Source: Vibrio gallicus
GTDB taxonomy: Bacteria; Pseudomonadota; Gammaproteobacteria; Enterobacterales; Vibrionaceae
Assembly (NCBI RefSeq): GCF_024346875.1
Contig: NZ_AP024871.1
Span: forward strand, 868,001-932,000
Direction: 5' to 3'
Length of the DNA stretch: 64,000 nucleotides
In this document: positions 36,185 to 44,094 of the stretch, one piece after another
How the letters are laid out: each line of letters begins with the position of its first letter
Numbering within the stretch: the stretch's first letter is position 1
Program-made: the position numbers and the translations under genes
The notes under the pieces: generated by a model
Database searches by the model: none
What the model saw: only the letters and a program-made list of their open reading frames with translations
What the model was told of the DNA's origin: nothing

Positions 36185-38023
36185 ATGACTGAACAACTCG
36201 GAGTTGCACCTGAAAAGGTAGGCTCCGAACGTGTCTCAAATGAGCACGTATCTCATGCTGACTATTACCATGCCTGGCTAGCTAAGCATCAAGTGCTAAT
36301 CTCAGGACTTCAATCGGCACTCGTTTACCTTCCTATTGATGGGGAGCTCATCCCTGTTGCAAGTTTGCAATCTAGCCATGATAGCTTCTCGTTGCTAAGC
36401 GATATGGCGATTAAGCACAGTGATAAAACCCAACCTCAAGTCACGCGTTTGGATGCTCAATCGAATGATGGTGAATTATTTGGTCTGTTTTATCCTATCG
36501 TTGACGACGACCAGCAGTTAATTGCTTTTGCGGCATTCTCTATAAAGGTTCGCTCTCAGTTAGAACTGACTCAGGCATTGACATTGGTGCAGTGGAGCGC
36601 GGTTGGCATTGAAACCCTAGACCAACGACAACGCACTCAAAGAGCCATTCTTGAACAGCAATCATATGCGACTAGGGTCGAAATTCTATCTAGAGTTTTA
36701 TCTGAACCTAGCTTTGGTGCATCTTCGGTACGCTTAGTAACTGAACTGGCGGTGTTGTTTCATTGTGACAGAGTTAGCCTAGGAGAATATAAGCGTAAAC
36801 GCACCCACCTGAAACATCTCTCTCATAGTGCTCAATTTGGTAAAAAGATGAACCATGTACGCTTAATTGAGCGGGTTATGGATGAATGCATCGATCAGGG
36901 AAAAAGCATCTGCTATCCCGAGTCTGAACAGAAAAGTGATGCAATTAGCCTAGCTCACCGAGCGCTTTCAGAAAGTCAGGGCGGGATTGGTATTATGTCT
37001 ATCCCCCTTTATTTACGAGGCGAGATCTACGGCGCTGTGGTTGTCGAAGGGCAACCAGAACAGATGTGGAGCGTAGAGCAATCACAGCTATGCCAAGGTA
37101 TAGCGAGCCTGATTTTACCGACCTTGGATGATAAAAGAATCAATGACCGTCCTTGGTATGTGAAATGTATTGATGGCTTGATTAGCCAAGTCGGAAGATT
37201 ATTTGGTCCTCGTTATCTAGGTCGAAAGCTGATTGTTATTACGGCCCTGTGTTCTATCTACCTATTAGCGACCGTAGATGGTCAATACAAGCTATCGGCG
37301 AATGCCGAGATAGAGAGTGCAGTGCAGCGTGCCATCGTTGCCCCTTTTGATGGCTATATTAATCAAGCCTTAGTTAGAGCAGGAGATCGCGTGAATAAGG
37401 GTCAACCTTTGGTATTAATGGACGACAGAGACCTGCGCTTAGAGAGGCTGAAGTGGCTCAGCGAAGAGAGCAAGCTTGTGCGCCAGCGTCTTGAAGCATT
37501 GGCAACCAGAGACCGAGCCAAGATAAATATACTGAGCGCTCAAGAGCGACAAGTAGAGGCGCAATTAGCACTGGTTGAAAGCCAAATACAAAGAGGGAAA
37601 TTACTGGCTCCCTATAACGGGTTGATCGTGAGCGGCGATCTGAGTCAGCGCCTTGGCAGTGCTGTGACCAAGGGCGATCTGTTGTTAGAGGTCGCGCCAT
37701 TAAACAGTTATCGTATTAAATTACAGGTTCAAGAGAGTCGTATCTCTGACCTGAAACGTGGACAGACTGGAACTCTATATCTATCGGCACTTCCCGAGCG
37801 CGGCTTTGAGTTTGAGGTAACCAAGATTACTCCAGTTACTGAGGCTGTAGAAGGCGCGAGTTATTTTGTGGTAGAGGCGCAGCTTGCACAGCTTTCTAGC
37901 CAATTGCAGCCGGGTATGGAAGGGGTTGGTAAGGTGCTCATTGATGAGCGTTTACTGTTCAATATATGGACCCGAGAACTCACTGAGTGGATGCGACTAA
38001 GAGCATGGTCTTGGTGGGGGTGA
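36185..38023 (+). CDS. GAF-domain HlyD-family membrane-fusion protein
   Basis: The 612-aa protein has a large cytoplasmic N-terminus with a GAF-like domain (about residues 165-315) and one membrane span (about 349-365). A periplasmic HlyD/biotinyl-lipoyl adaptor region follows, starting IVAPFDGYINQALVRAGDRV. It has a coiled coil at about 410-475 and a returning lipoyl half at KLLAPYNGLIVSGDLSQRLG. HlyD proteins bridge an inner-membrane transporter to TolC; a cytosolic GAF sensor on one is unusual and suggests ligand- or ATPase-linked gating. GTG 36164 and ATG 36176 are in frame upstream, but AAGGATGA sits five bases before ATG 36185. The next gene starts 4 bases after its stop. Confidence 0.86.
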   Translation: MTEQLGVAPEKVGSERVSNEHVSHADYYHAWLAKHQVLISGLQSALVYLPIDGELIPVASLQSSHDSFSLLSDMAIKHSDKTQPQVTRLDAQSNDGELFGLFYPIVDDDQQLIAFAAFSIKVRSQLELTQALTLVQWSAVGIETLDQRQRTQRAILEQQSYATRVEILSRVLSEPSFGASSVRLVTELAVLFHCDRVSLGEYKRKRTHLKHLSHSAQFGKKMNHVRLIERVMDECIDQGKSICYPESEQKSDAISLAHRALSESQGGIGIMSIPLYLRGEIYGAVVVEGQPEQMWSVEQSQLCQGIASLILPTLDDKRINDRPWYVKCIDGLISQVGRLFGPRYLGRKLIVITALCSIYLLATVDGQYKLSANAEIESAVQRAIVAPFDGYINQALVRAGDRVNKGQPLVLMDDRDLRLERLKWLSEESKLVRQRLEALATRDRAKINILSAQERQVEAQLALVESQIQRGKLLAPYNGLIVSGDLSQRLGSAVTKGDLLLEVAPLNSYRIKLQVQESRISDLKRGQTGTLYLSALPERGFEFEVTKITPVTEAVEGASYFVVEAQLAQLSSQLQPGMEGVGKVLIDERLLFNIWTRELTEWMRLRAWSWWG

Positions 38024-38027
38024 GTGA

Positions 38028-40169
38028 ATGTCACAGACTCTGTTTAGCTCGTCATGGTACAAGGTTGCACAGCTCAAGGTTCGAGTACGTAAGCATGCCG
38101 ATATTCATCGGCACATCTATAGAGACAAGGTGTGGTATGTACTGCAAGACCATGTGACAGGGCAGTTTCAACGCTTTACACCACAAGCTTATCGCTTGAT
38201 TGGCTTGATGAATGGCGAGCGTACCCTACAGCAAATCTGGGAAATTGCCTGTACTGAATTAAAGGAAGAGTTGCCCACTCAAGATGAAGTGATCAATCTA
38301 GTCGGGCAGCTTAATAAGGCTAATGTTGTGCAAACCAATGTTTTGCCAAGCATTAAGCATCTGCATCGCCGTCATCAGACAGAGCAGCGCAAGAAACTTT
38401 TCCAACAACTCAAGTCACCTTTGAGTGTGCGTATTCCTTTGCTTGATCCCGAAAACTTCCTAAATGCTACCCAGTGGATTGCCAGACTCATTTTCTCTCG
38501 CGCTGGTGCGTTTATCTGGCTGATGGTTGTAATGACTGGGGGAGGGCTTGCGCTTATTCATTGGAATGCGTTGACTAATAATCTCAGTGACCAAGTATTG
38601 GGTGTGGAAAATCTATTGCTTATGGCATTAGTGTACCCAGTGATTAAGCTAGCGCACGAATTAGGGCATGGTTGGGCCGTCAAGCGCTGGGGAGGAGAAG
38701 TGCACGAAATGGGGATTATGCTCCTTATATTCATCCCCGTTCCCTATGTAGATGCCTCTGCTGCCTCATCGTTTAGCAATAAGCATCAGCGCATGATAGT
38801 GGGCGCTGTTGGCGTATTCGCTGAGTTATTTATGGCGGCGATAGCGATGATAGTGTGGGTAGTGGTTGAACCGGGATTGGTGCGAGCACTTGCTTACAAT
38901 GTGATGTTGATTGGCGGGATATCAACGCTGCTATTTAATGGTAATCCATTGCTTAGATTTGATGCCTATTATGTGCTTGCTGACTTCTTAGAAATTCCTA
39001 ATCTTGCCTCACGAGGTAATGCTCAAGTGGGGTATTTGGTTAAGCGCTATCTATTTCGAATAGCACAAGTGAGAACCAATGCTCACAGCGTTTCTGAATC
39101 GATATGGCTTGTGGCCTACTCCGTTGCCTCATATATCTACCGTCTATTTGTGATGGTAGCAATATCACTGTTTGTAGCGAGTAAGTATTTCTTTATAGGT
39201 GTAATTCTAGCTATCTGGTCTGTGATGACCAGCTTGGTTATGCCGGTCCTAAAAGTGATGATAAAACCAAGGCAAGATCCCCTTATGCGAACAAAGAGTA
39301 TATCTATCTATGGAGCTTCATTGCTCCTAGTGTGCGTAGTCTTAGGGCTGCTATTTTACGTGCCTGTCCCTTTTAACACCTATGCGCAAGGGGTGATTTA
39401 TGTACCTCAAAAATCATATATTCGAGCAATAAGCGGTGGCTTTGTTGAGAATGTATTCATTGAAAGTGGTGCCAGTGTCGAGACTGGAGAGCCTATTGTT
39501 ACCTTGCAATCACCGGAGTTATCAGCGCGTGCAGTGGTACTTAAATCACAGCTAAACGAAGCAAGGTTGCGTTATGAGGCGAGTGTCAATAATCGCACCG
39601 AATCGGACATTTTACTGCAAGAGTATCGCTACTTAGAGCAGGAATACCAAGATATCCGACTGCGTAAACAAAACCTTGAAATAATCAGCCCGGTTAGTGG
39701 CGCGTTTGTGTTTGAACAACGGTTTTTAGAAGTTGGACGCTTTTTTAACCGTGGGGAAGTGCTCGGCTATGTAGTGGATTTTTCATCATTGCCTCTAACT
39801 GCAATGATCTCTGAAGATGATATAGATCGCGTTCGAAACAACACCAATAGAGTCAATATTAAATTGGCATCTGAGCCTGATGAGTCATTCTCCAGTTCGA
39901 TAGTGCGTCAGGTGCCATCATCAAGTCGAACGCTACCCAGTGCCGTTCTTAGTACCGATGGCGGGGGATTAATTGCACTCGATCCTAATCGAAGTATGGA
40001 TCTTACTAGTTACCAAAGCTATTTCAGAATTGAGTTAGATAGCTCAAGCGCACCGATAAAACGCTTTGATGAAAGGGTTCACGTGTTATTCGAGCATGAT
40101 CCAGAGCCTATAGCCTACCGTTGGCTACGCTCCATAAGGCGCGTACTACTGAGACAGTTTGATGTATAG
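38028..40169 (+). CDS. PqqD-like / M50 site-2 protease / HlyD fusion protein
   Basis: A 713-aa inner-membrane protein with three parts. Residues about 25-105 resemble PqqD-type peptide-binding domains (GQFQRFTPQAYRLIGLMNGE, then LLxQL-like helices). Residues about 150-440 form a polytopic M50 zinc-protease core with HELGH at 210-214 and NPLLRFDAYY at 306-315, including a probable third ligand Asp 312. Residues about 445-700 form a periplasmic HlyD-type adaptor (VPQKSYIRAISGGFVENVFI, then coiled coil, then ISPVSGAFV). The complete zinc motif suggests an active protease. It lies between the GAF-HlyD gene and the SecA-like gene and overlaps the latter by 8 bases, implying translational coupling. 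A role in recognising, clipping or handing over the giant cargo is inferred. Confidence 0.87.
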   Translation: MSQTLFSSSWYKVAQLKVRVRKHADIHRHIYRDKVWYVLQDHVTGQFQRFTPQAYRLIGLMNGERTLQQIWEIACTELKEELPTQDEVINLVGQLNKANVVQTNVLPSIKHLHRRHQTEQRKKLFQQLKSPLSVRIPLLDPENFLNATQWIARLIFSRAGAFIWLMVVMTGGGLALIHWNALTNNLSDQVLGVENLLLMALVYPVIKLAHELGHGWAVKRWGGEVHEMGIMLLIFIPVPYVDASAASSFSNKHQRMIVGAVGVFAELFMAAIAMIVWVVVEPGLVRALAYNVMLIGGISTLLFNGNPLLRFDAYYVLADFLEIPNLASRGNAQVGYLVKRYLFRIAQVRTNAHSVSESIWLVAYSVASYIYRLFVMVAISLFVASKYFFIGVILAIWSVMTSLVMPVLKVMIKPRQDPLMRTKSISIYGASLLLVCVVLGLLFYVPVPFNTYAQGVIYVPQKSYIRAISGGFVENVFIESGASVETGEPIVTLQSPELSARAVVLKSQLNEARLRYEASVNNRTESDILLQEYRYLEQEYQDIRLRKQNLEIISPVSGAFVFEQRFLEVGRFFNRGEVLGYVVDFSSLPLTAMISEDDIDRVRNNTNRVNIKLASEPDESFSSSIVRQVPSSSRTLPSAVLSTDGGGLIALDPNRSMDLTSYQSYFRIELDSSSAPIKRFDERVHVLFEHDPEPIAYRWLRSIRRVLLRQFDV

Positions 40170-42159
40170 TCGACCTCAACGACGACCAAGTTGTGTGGTT
40201 GAGCGTCCACAACGTCATCTAGATAAATTGGAACGTATGGATCGCTGGTGGCGAGCAATTACGGCTTACTGTAGTCGACCTATTCGCGGCTCGATATGGC
40301 TATACAAACCCTTATTGTGGCGGATCAAGAGCAAAGAGAGCTCTTATCGAGGCTTATCTGAAATAGAACTAAACCAACAGATCACTGAACTTAAACAGCA
40401 GCTATTGCGTCAAGGGATGACAACTGCTTTGACAGTTGAAGTATTTGCCCTGATACGTGAAGTTGCAGGAAGAGAGCTGGGGATGTGGCATTTCGATAGT
40501 CAAATCTTGGGCGGGTTATCGATATTGCACGGTAATGTAGGACAGATGCAGACCGGTGAAGGCAAAACCCTCACCGCAACTTTACCGGTAGCAGGTGCCG
40601 CGTTGGCGGGCATTCCGACGCACGTAGTTACAGTAAATGACTACCTTACTCAACGTGATGCCACGCTAATGATGCCGGTGTATAAACGGCTTGGATTAAG
40701 TGTTGGTATTGTGGTGCAAGGTTTAGACCTTACACAGAGGCAACAGCAATATGCCCGAGACATTGTGTATTGTACCAATAACGAACTGGCGTTTGATTAT
40801 TTAAAAGACAGTATCCAACTTGGACAATACGACAATGCATTGCAATTACATGCACTTCGAACCCTGCTTGCTCCTCAGCATCGGTTATTAGATAAGTTGA
40901 TGCTGCGCGGCTTACATTTTGCGGTAGTCGATGAAGCCGATGGTGTGTTTATGGATGAAGCGACCACCCCTTTGGTTATATCAGGAGAAAGCACTCCTCA
41001 GCCTGAACAAAGTAATATGTATGTTCAGGCTTTTGATATCAGTAATCAATTATCTGAAGGGCAAGCGTTTACGATTTCGCAACCGTCGAAACAAATAGAG
41101 TTTACTGCCGCAGGTGAATCGCAGATAGAAACCCTGACCATGGATCTTGGGCCGTTGTGGCATGGGCGAATTCGCCGTCTAGAGCTTATCAAGCAGGCCT
41201 TAACTGCACGTCTTTTGTTCTTGCGAGATCAACACTACCTAGTGGATGAGGGAAAAGTGGTCATTATTGATGAACACACCGGGCGACGTATGCCTGACCG
41301 AACCTGGGAACAAGGTCTGCACCAACTGATTGAAATCAAAGAAGGGTGCGAGCTAAGCGATCCACGTATCACACTGGCCAGCATCAGCTTTCAAAATTTC
41401 TTTCGCTTCTATCATCATCTTTCTGGAATGACCGGCACCGCCAAAGAAGTAAAAAGTGAGTTTTGGAGGGTGTATGAACTGCCGGTAGTCGATGTCCCCA
41501 CTCACAAGCAGAGCCAACGAGCGCAGCTCGGGGCAACAGTTTATCAAACAGATCACCAGAAATGGCAGGCGGTTGTTGCTCGCATCGTAATGATGCAAAA
41601 CTCAGGGGACAGACCCATATTAGTTGGTACTCAATCGCTGGCTGATTCTGAAGTTTTGTCGGAGCTATTAGTCAAGCAACGGATAGCTCATCAAGTATTA
41701 AATGCCCGCCAAGATGAAGCGGAAGCTAACATTGTTGCACTTGCTGGTTTGCCGCGCAGTGTAACGATAGCCACCAGTATGGCGGGGCGAGGAACCGATA
41801 TTAAGCTGGGTGGTGAGGTTGAATCTCAAGGGGGATTGCATGTCATTATTACCGGCTTGCATGACTCATCTCGAGTGGACAGGCAGCTTGAGGGGCGCTG
41901 TGCTAGACAGGGAGATCAGGGAAGTGTGGAGTTCATCCTTTCTCTAAATGCCGATCTAGTTAGTGGTGTTTGGATTACGACTTTAAATTTCATATCACGG
42001 CTTTTGCTACCCAAACAATTGAAAAATAAACTATTGTTTATGGGAATCCGGCGTTGTCAAAAGCGAATAGAGCGACAACAACAACTGCGTCGTAAGCAGT
42101 TGCTCAAGCATGATGAACAGCAACAGGAAGTGTTGTCATTTTCTCAAAAACAGGTGTGA
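40162..42159 (+). CDS. Truncated SecA-like ATPase
   Basis: The 665-aa protein is a SecA-family motor paralogue. Visible motifs are MQTGEGKT (Walker A, Lys 135), VTVNDYLTQRDA, VVDEADGVFMDEATTPLVIS (Walker B DEAD at 257-260), IIDEHTGRRMPDRTWEQGLH, SFQNFFRFYHHLSGMTGTA, ATSMAGRGTDIKLGG and VDRQLEGRCARQGDQGS (motif VI near 572-588). So both nucleotide-binding folds and a shortened preprotein-crosslinking insert are present. The chain ends about 75 residues after motif VI. The helical scaffold/wing with the two-helix finger and the zinc-binding C-terminus of the roughly 900-aa housekeeping SecA are therefore absent. A basic, Trp-rich N-terminal 60 residues may bind membranes. ATG 40162 overlaps the M50 gene; the TTG one codon earlier is not preferred. 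Confidence 0.9.
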   Translation: MYSRPQRRPSCVVERPQRHLDKLERMDRWWRAITAYCSRPIRGSIWLYKPLLWRIKSKESSYRGLSEIELNQQITELKQQLLRQGMTTALTVEVFALIREVAGRELGMWHFDSQILGGLSILHGNVGQMQTGEGKTLTATLPVAGAALAGIPTHVVTVNDYLTQRDATLMMPVYKRLGLSVGIVVQGLDLTQRQQQYARDIVYCTNNELAFDYLKDSIQLGQYDNALQLHALRTLLAPQHRLLDKLMLRGLHFAVVDEADGVFMDEATTPLVISGESTPQPEQSNMYVQAFDISNQLSEGQAFTISQPSKQIEFTAAGESQIETLTMDLGPLWHGRIRRLELIKQALTARLLFLRDQHYLVDEGKVVIIDEHTGRRMPDRTWEQGLHQLIEIKEGCELSDPRITLASISFQNFFRFYHHLSGMTGTAKEVKSEFWRVYELPVVDVPTHKQSQRAQLGATVYQTDHQKWQAVVARIVMMQNSGDRPILVGTQSLADSEVLSELLVKQRIAHQVLNARQDEAEANIVALAGLPRSVTIATSMAGRGTDIKLGGEVESQGGLHVIITGLHDSSRVDRQLEGRCARQGDQGSVEFILSLNADLVSGVWITTLNFISRLLLPKQLKNKLLFMGIRRCQKRIERQQQLRRKQLLKHDEQQQEVLSFSQKQV

Positions 42160-42163
42160 CTAG

Positions 42164-42919
42164 ATGAAAAGCAGATATAAAACATGGATGTTAGCTATAG
42201 CGGCTTTTATCGCCGCTCCCGTGGCCACGGCAAATGAAACAAAAACGGTTTCAGATTTGGCATTTTCCCCGCTGAGTTGCTTACTTGAGCCTAGTTTTGA
42301 TGTCGAGCTAAGTAGTGAGGTGCAAGGTATCATCAAAGAGCTCAGGGTTAATCGGGGTGATAAGGTAAAAAAAGGTCAGGTGGTGATGAAACTGAACTCA
42401 AGCTTAGAGGTTGCTGCGTTAAATACGGTAAAAGCACGGCTAGAGTTTGCATCACGTAAGGTAAAAAGAAATGCAGATCTCTATCGAAAAAACCTGATAT
42501 CGGACAATGAGCAAGATGAGATGTTGACTGAGCAACGTTTGGCTGAATTCCAACTAAAAGAAGCTAGGGTACGCTTAAGTCAGCGTCAAACTCGAAGTCC
42601 GATTACTGGGGTCGTGATAGAGCGCATTAAAGACCCTGGGGAGTTTGTTGATGAACTGCCATTTCTTCGGATTGCAACGCTCAACCCTATGCATGCAGAA
42701 GTGGTGTTGCCAGCTGAGCTGTATGGCTCGATAAACAAAAATGAAAGCATCACCTTGTATACATTAGGCTCTGAGGTAGCGTTTCAAGGCAAGGTTAAAA
42801 TTATCGACCCTATTATTGATGCTGCGAGCAATACCTTTGCCGTGACGGTTGTATTAAATAATGATGAGGGTATTTTGTCGGCAGGGGTTCGCTGTCGGGT
42901 AGAATTTAATAATAGTTAA
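42164..42919 (+). CDS. Periplasmic adaptor (RND/HlyD membrane-fusion family)
   Basis: The 251-aa protein has a cleavable signal peptide (ending near VATA, residue 23) and no further span. It has a lipoyl half-motif (VELSSEVQGIIKELRVNRGD), a short coiled-coil hairpin at about 80-135, the second lipoyl half (TRSPITGVVIERIKDPGEFV) and a beta-barrel domain. It is shorter than typical RND adaptors (about 370 aa) and lacks most of the membrane-proximal domain. It starts 4 bases after the SecA-like gene, the last gene of the cluster, and is the third HlyD-type protein in it. Its likely job is linking the inner-membrane parts to the TolC-like duct. Confidence 0.87.
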   Translation: MKSRYKTWMLAIAAFIAAPVATANETKTVSDLAFSPLSCLLEPSFDVELSSEVQGIIKELRVNRGDKVKKGQVVMKLNSSLEVAALNTVKARLEFASRKVKRNADLYRKNLISDNEQDEMLTEQRLAEFQLKEARVRLSQRQTRSPITGVVIERIKDPGEFVDELPFLRIATLNPMHAEVVLPAELYGSINKNESITLYTLGSEVAFQGKVKIIDPIIDAASNTFAVTVVLNNDEGILSAGVRCRVEFNNS

Positions 42920-42957
42920 CACTGCCTATCTTATTTGAGATTGGTTGTGGAAAATAT

Positions 42958-43062
42958 AAAAAAAAGCACCCATGTAGGGTGCTCAAAAGCGGTGCGCATG
43001 TGCGCCTACTTAACTGGAAGCAAACAGTCAGAGCTCGATAGTGCAAGATTTCTTACCGTTCG
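42958..43062 (-). ncRNA. ryhB: RyhB small regulatory RNA
   Basis: On the minus strand a Fur-controlled promoter leads into a short non-coding transcript containing TTGCTTCCAGT (complement of 43013-43023), identical to the target-pairing core of E. coli RyhB. It ends in an intrinsic terminator, AGCACCC-TACAT-GGGTGCT followed by seven or more T (42983 down to 42958). The -35 TTGCAA and -10 TATCAT are 17 bases apart, with the -10 (complement of 43069-43074) inside the Fur box, predicting a start near 43062. Known function of the family: with Hfq, repress mRNAs of iron-using proteins during iron starvation. If a more upstream start near the second Fur box is used, the RNA would be about 180 nt, nearer the longer RyhB I recall for V. 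cholerae. Confidence 0.85.
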
Positions 43063-43066
43063 CATT

Positions 43067-43087
43067 AAATGATAATGAGTATCATTT
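43067..43087. promoter_or_regulatory. Fur box at the ryhB promoter
   Basis: AAATGATA and TATCATTT arms surround ATGAG. The core TGATAATGAGTATCA matches the 7-1-7 Fur consensus TGATAATNATTATCA at all but one base. It overlaps the ryhB -10, so iron-loaded Fur would block transcription. Confidence 0.88.
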
Positions 43088-43126
43088 GAATTTGCAAGAA
43101 GAAAATGTGCACCCGATCAAAAAAAT

Positions 43127-43145
43127 GGTAATGAAAATCGTTATC
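43127..43145. promoter_or_regulatory. Second Fur box, toward the secreted-protein gene
   Basis: GGTAATGAAAATCGTTATC matches 16 of 19 positions of the classic Fur box. It lies 60 bases from the first box and 120 bases upstream of the plus-strand secreted-protein gene, so it may control that gene, ryhB or both. The 345-base gap 42920-43264 is otherwise filled by ryhB. Confidence 0.78.
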
Positions 43146-43264
43146 AGAAACATTCTGTTTCATTTTCTGTTTGTTTTGAGCGTAAGTAATTGATTTAGAA
43201 CAACTTGGGTTATGTTTAATTCCATCATCATGTATCCACAATAATCATAATGATGGAACTAAAA

Positions 43265-43891
43265 ATGAAAAAAACGTTACTTATCGCACTAGCCGCAACC
43301 CTTCCTTTTTCAGCTATAGCAGATCATGACCACACGGTTATTGATGGTTTGGATTTCGGCCCATTGGCCCAACTTGTCGGACATTGGGAATCTAATGCAT
43401 CGGGTGGAGTAGATATTTCTCCTGCTCAAACAGGTACACCTCAAGGAGAGGGTGCTCCGGCGATTACGCCATTTTATGAAAAAATGACCTTTGAGGTTGC
43501 CGCTGACGCCGTGAATGCGAGTGAGCAAACCTTAGTTGCACTTTATTATAAGCAAGAAGTGTTTCGTAAAATTGACGACACCAAATTCCATGACCAGCGT
43601 GGTTATTTGATCTATGACCGTGATAATCAGATTGTATATAACTCATTTTGTGTGCCACGTGCGACCTGTATTACTGCAGAAGGCGTAGCGGGTGCAGATA
43701 TGAACTTCAAGGTATCACAACGCGGAATTGCTGAGTCTAACTTTATGCTAAACAACGCGACCACAACCGACTTTTCAATGAATCTTAAGGTTGAAGGAGA
43801 TACCTTGATTTACTCACAGAATACCGCATTGAATATCTATGGAAAAGCGTTTGCACACACTGACACGTCAACCCTCAAGCGAGTTAAATAA
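43265..43891 (+). CDS. Secreted protein, possibly haem-binding beta-barrel (nitrobindin-like)
   Basis: The 208-aa protein has a clear signal peptide (MKKTLLIALAATLPFSAIA). The mature part starts GLDFGPLAQLVGHWES, then strands separated by acidic turns, including FHDQRGYLIYDRDNQIVYNSF. A GPLAxLVGxWxG-like opening followed by a small antiparallel barrel is typical of the nitrobindin/THAP4-like haem-binding domain family. Haem-ligand residues cannot be assigned by eye, so this is a tentative family call. The track start at 43250 gives MMELK before a second Met. ATG 43265 is preceded by GGAACTAA and starts exactly at the signal peptide. The Fur box upstream supports an iron or haem link. Confidence 0.65.
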   Translation: MKKTLLIALAATLPFSAIADHDHTVIDGLDFGPLAQLVGHWESNASGGVDISPAQTGTPQGEGAPAITPFYEKMTFEVAADAVNASEQTLVALYYKQEVFRKIDDTKFHDQRGYLIYDRDNQIVYNSFCVPRATCITAEGVAGADMNFKVSQRGIAESNFMLNNATTTDFSMNLKVEGDTLIYSQNTALNIYGKAFAHTDTSTLKRVK

Positions 43892-43982
43892 CTATCAAAA
43901 TGTGAGTGGTTTGCTGTGAATCATCACGCTTAAGGTTACGAGCACATATACAAGCCCTTAGCTATTATTAATAGATTGATAG

Positions 43983-44021
43983 ATAGGCAATACGCAGTCG
44001 CTGCTGCCTATTTTCGTTTTT
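43983..44021 (+). terminator. Terminator after the secreted-protein gene
   Basis: ATAGGCA pairs with TGCCTAT and encloses an inner GCAG/CTGC helix; TTTTCGTTTTT follows. It would end the plus-strand transcript before the helicase gene. Confidence 0.65.
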
Positions 44022-44094
44022 CTAAGTGCTATGATAGATTTCTATTAACTTTCGCCCTATCATCCGCACATACTCCAGCGACTTCGTACCCCAG

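Noticed and set aside
40162..42159. The housekeeping secA gene
   Set aside because: It is about 235 residues shorter than SecA, lacks the zinc-binding C-terminus and the segment for the two-helix finger, and is not next to the cell-division or mutT genes that usually flank secA.
9913..42919. A classical type I secretion system
   Set aside because: TolC and HlyD parts are present, but no ABC ATPase/permease (no ABC signature motif) was found anywhere in the cluster; the only ATPase is SecA-like.
42965..42983. Plus-strand terminator of the secretion cluster
   Set aside because: The hairpin is followed by A/G on the plus strand; its T run is on the minus strand, so it terminates ryhB.
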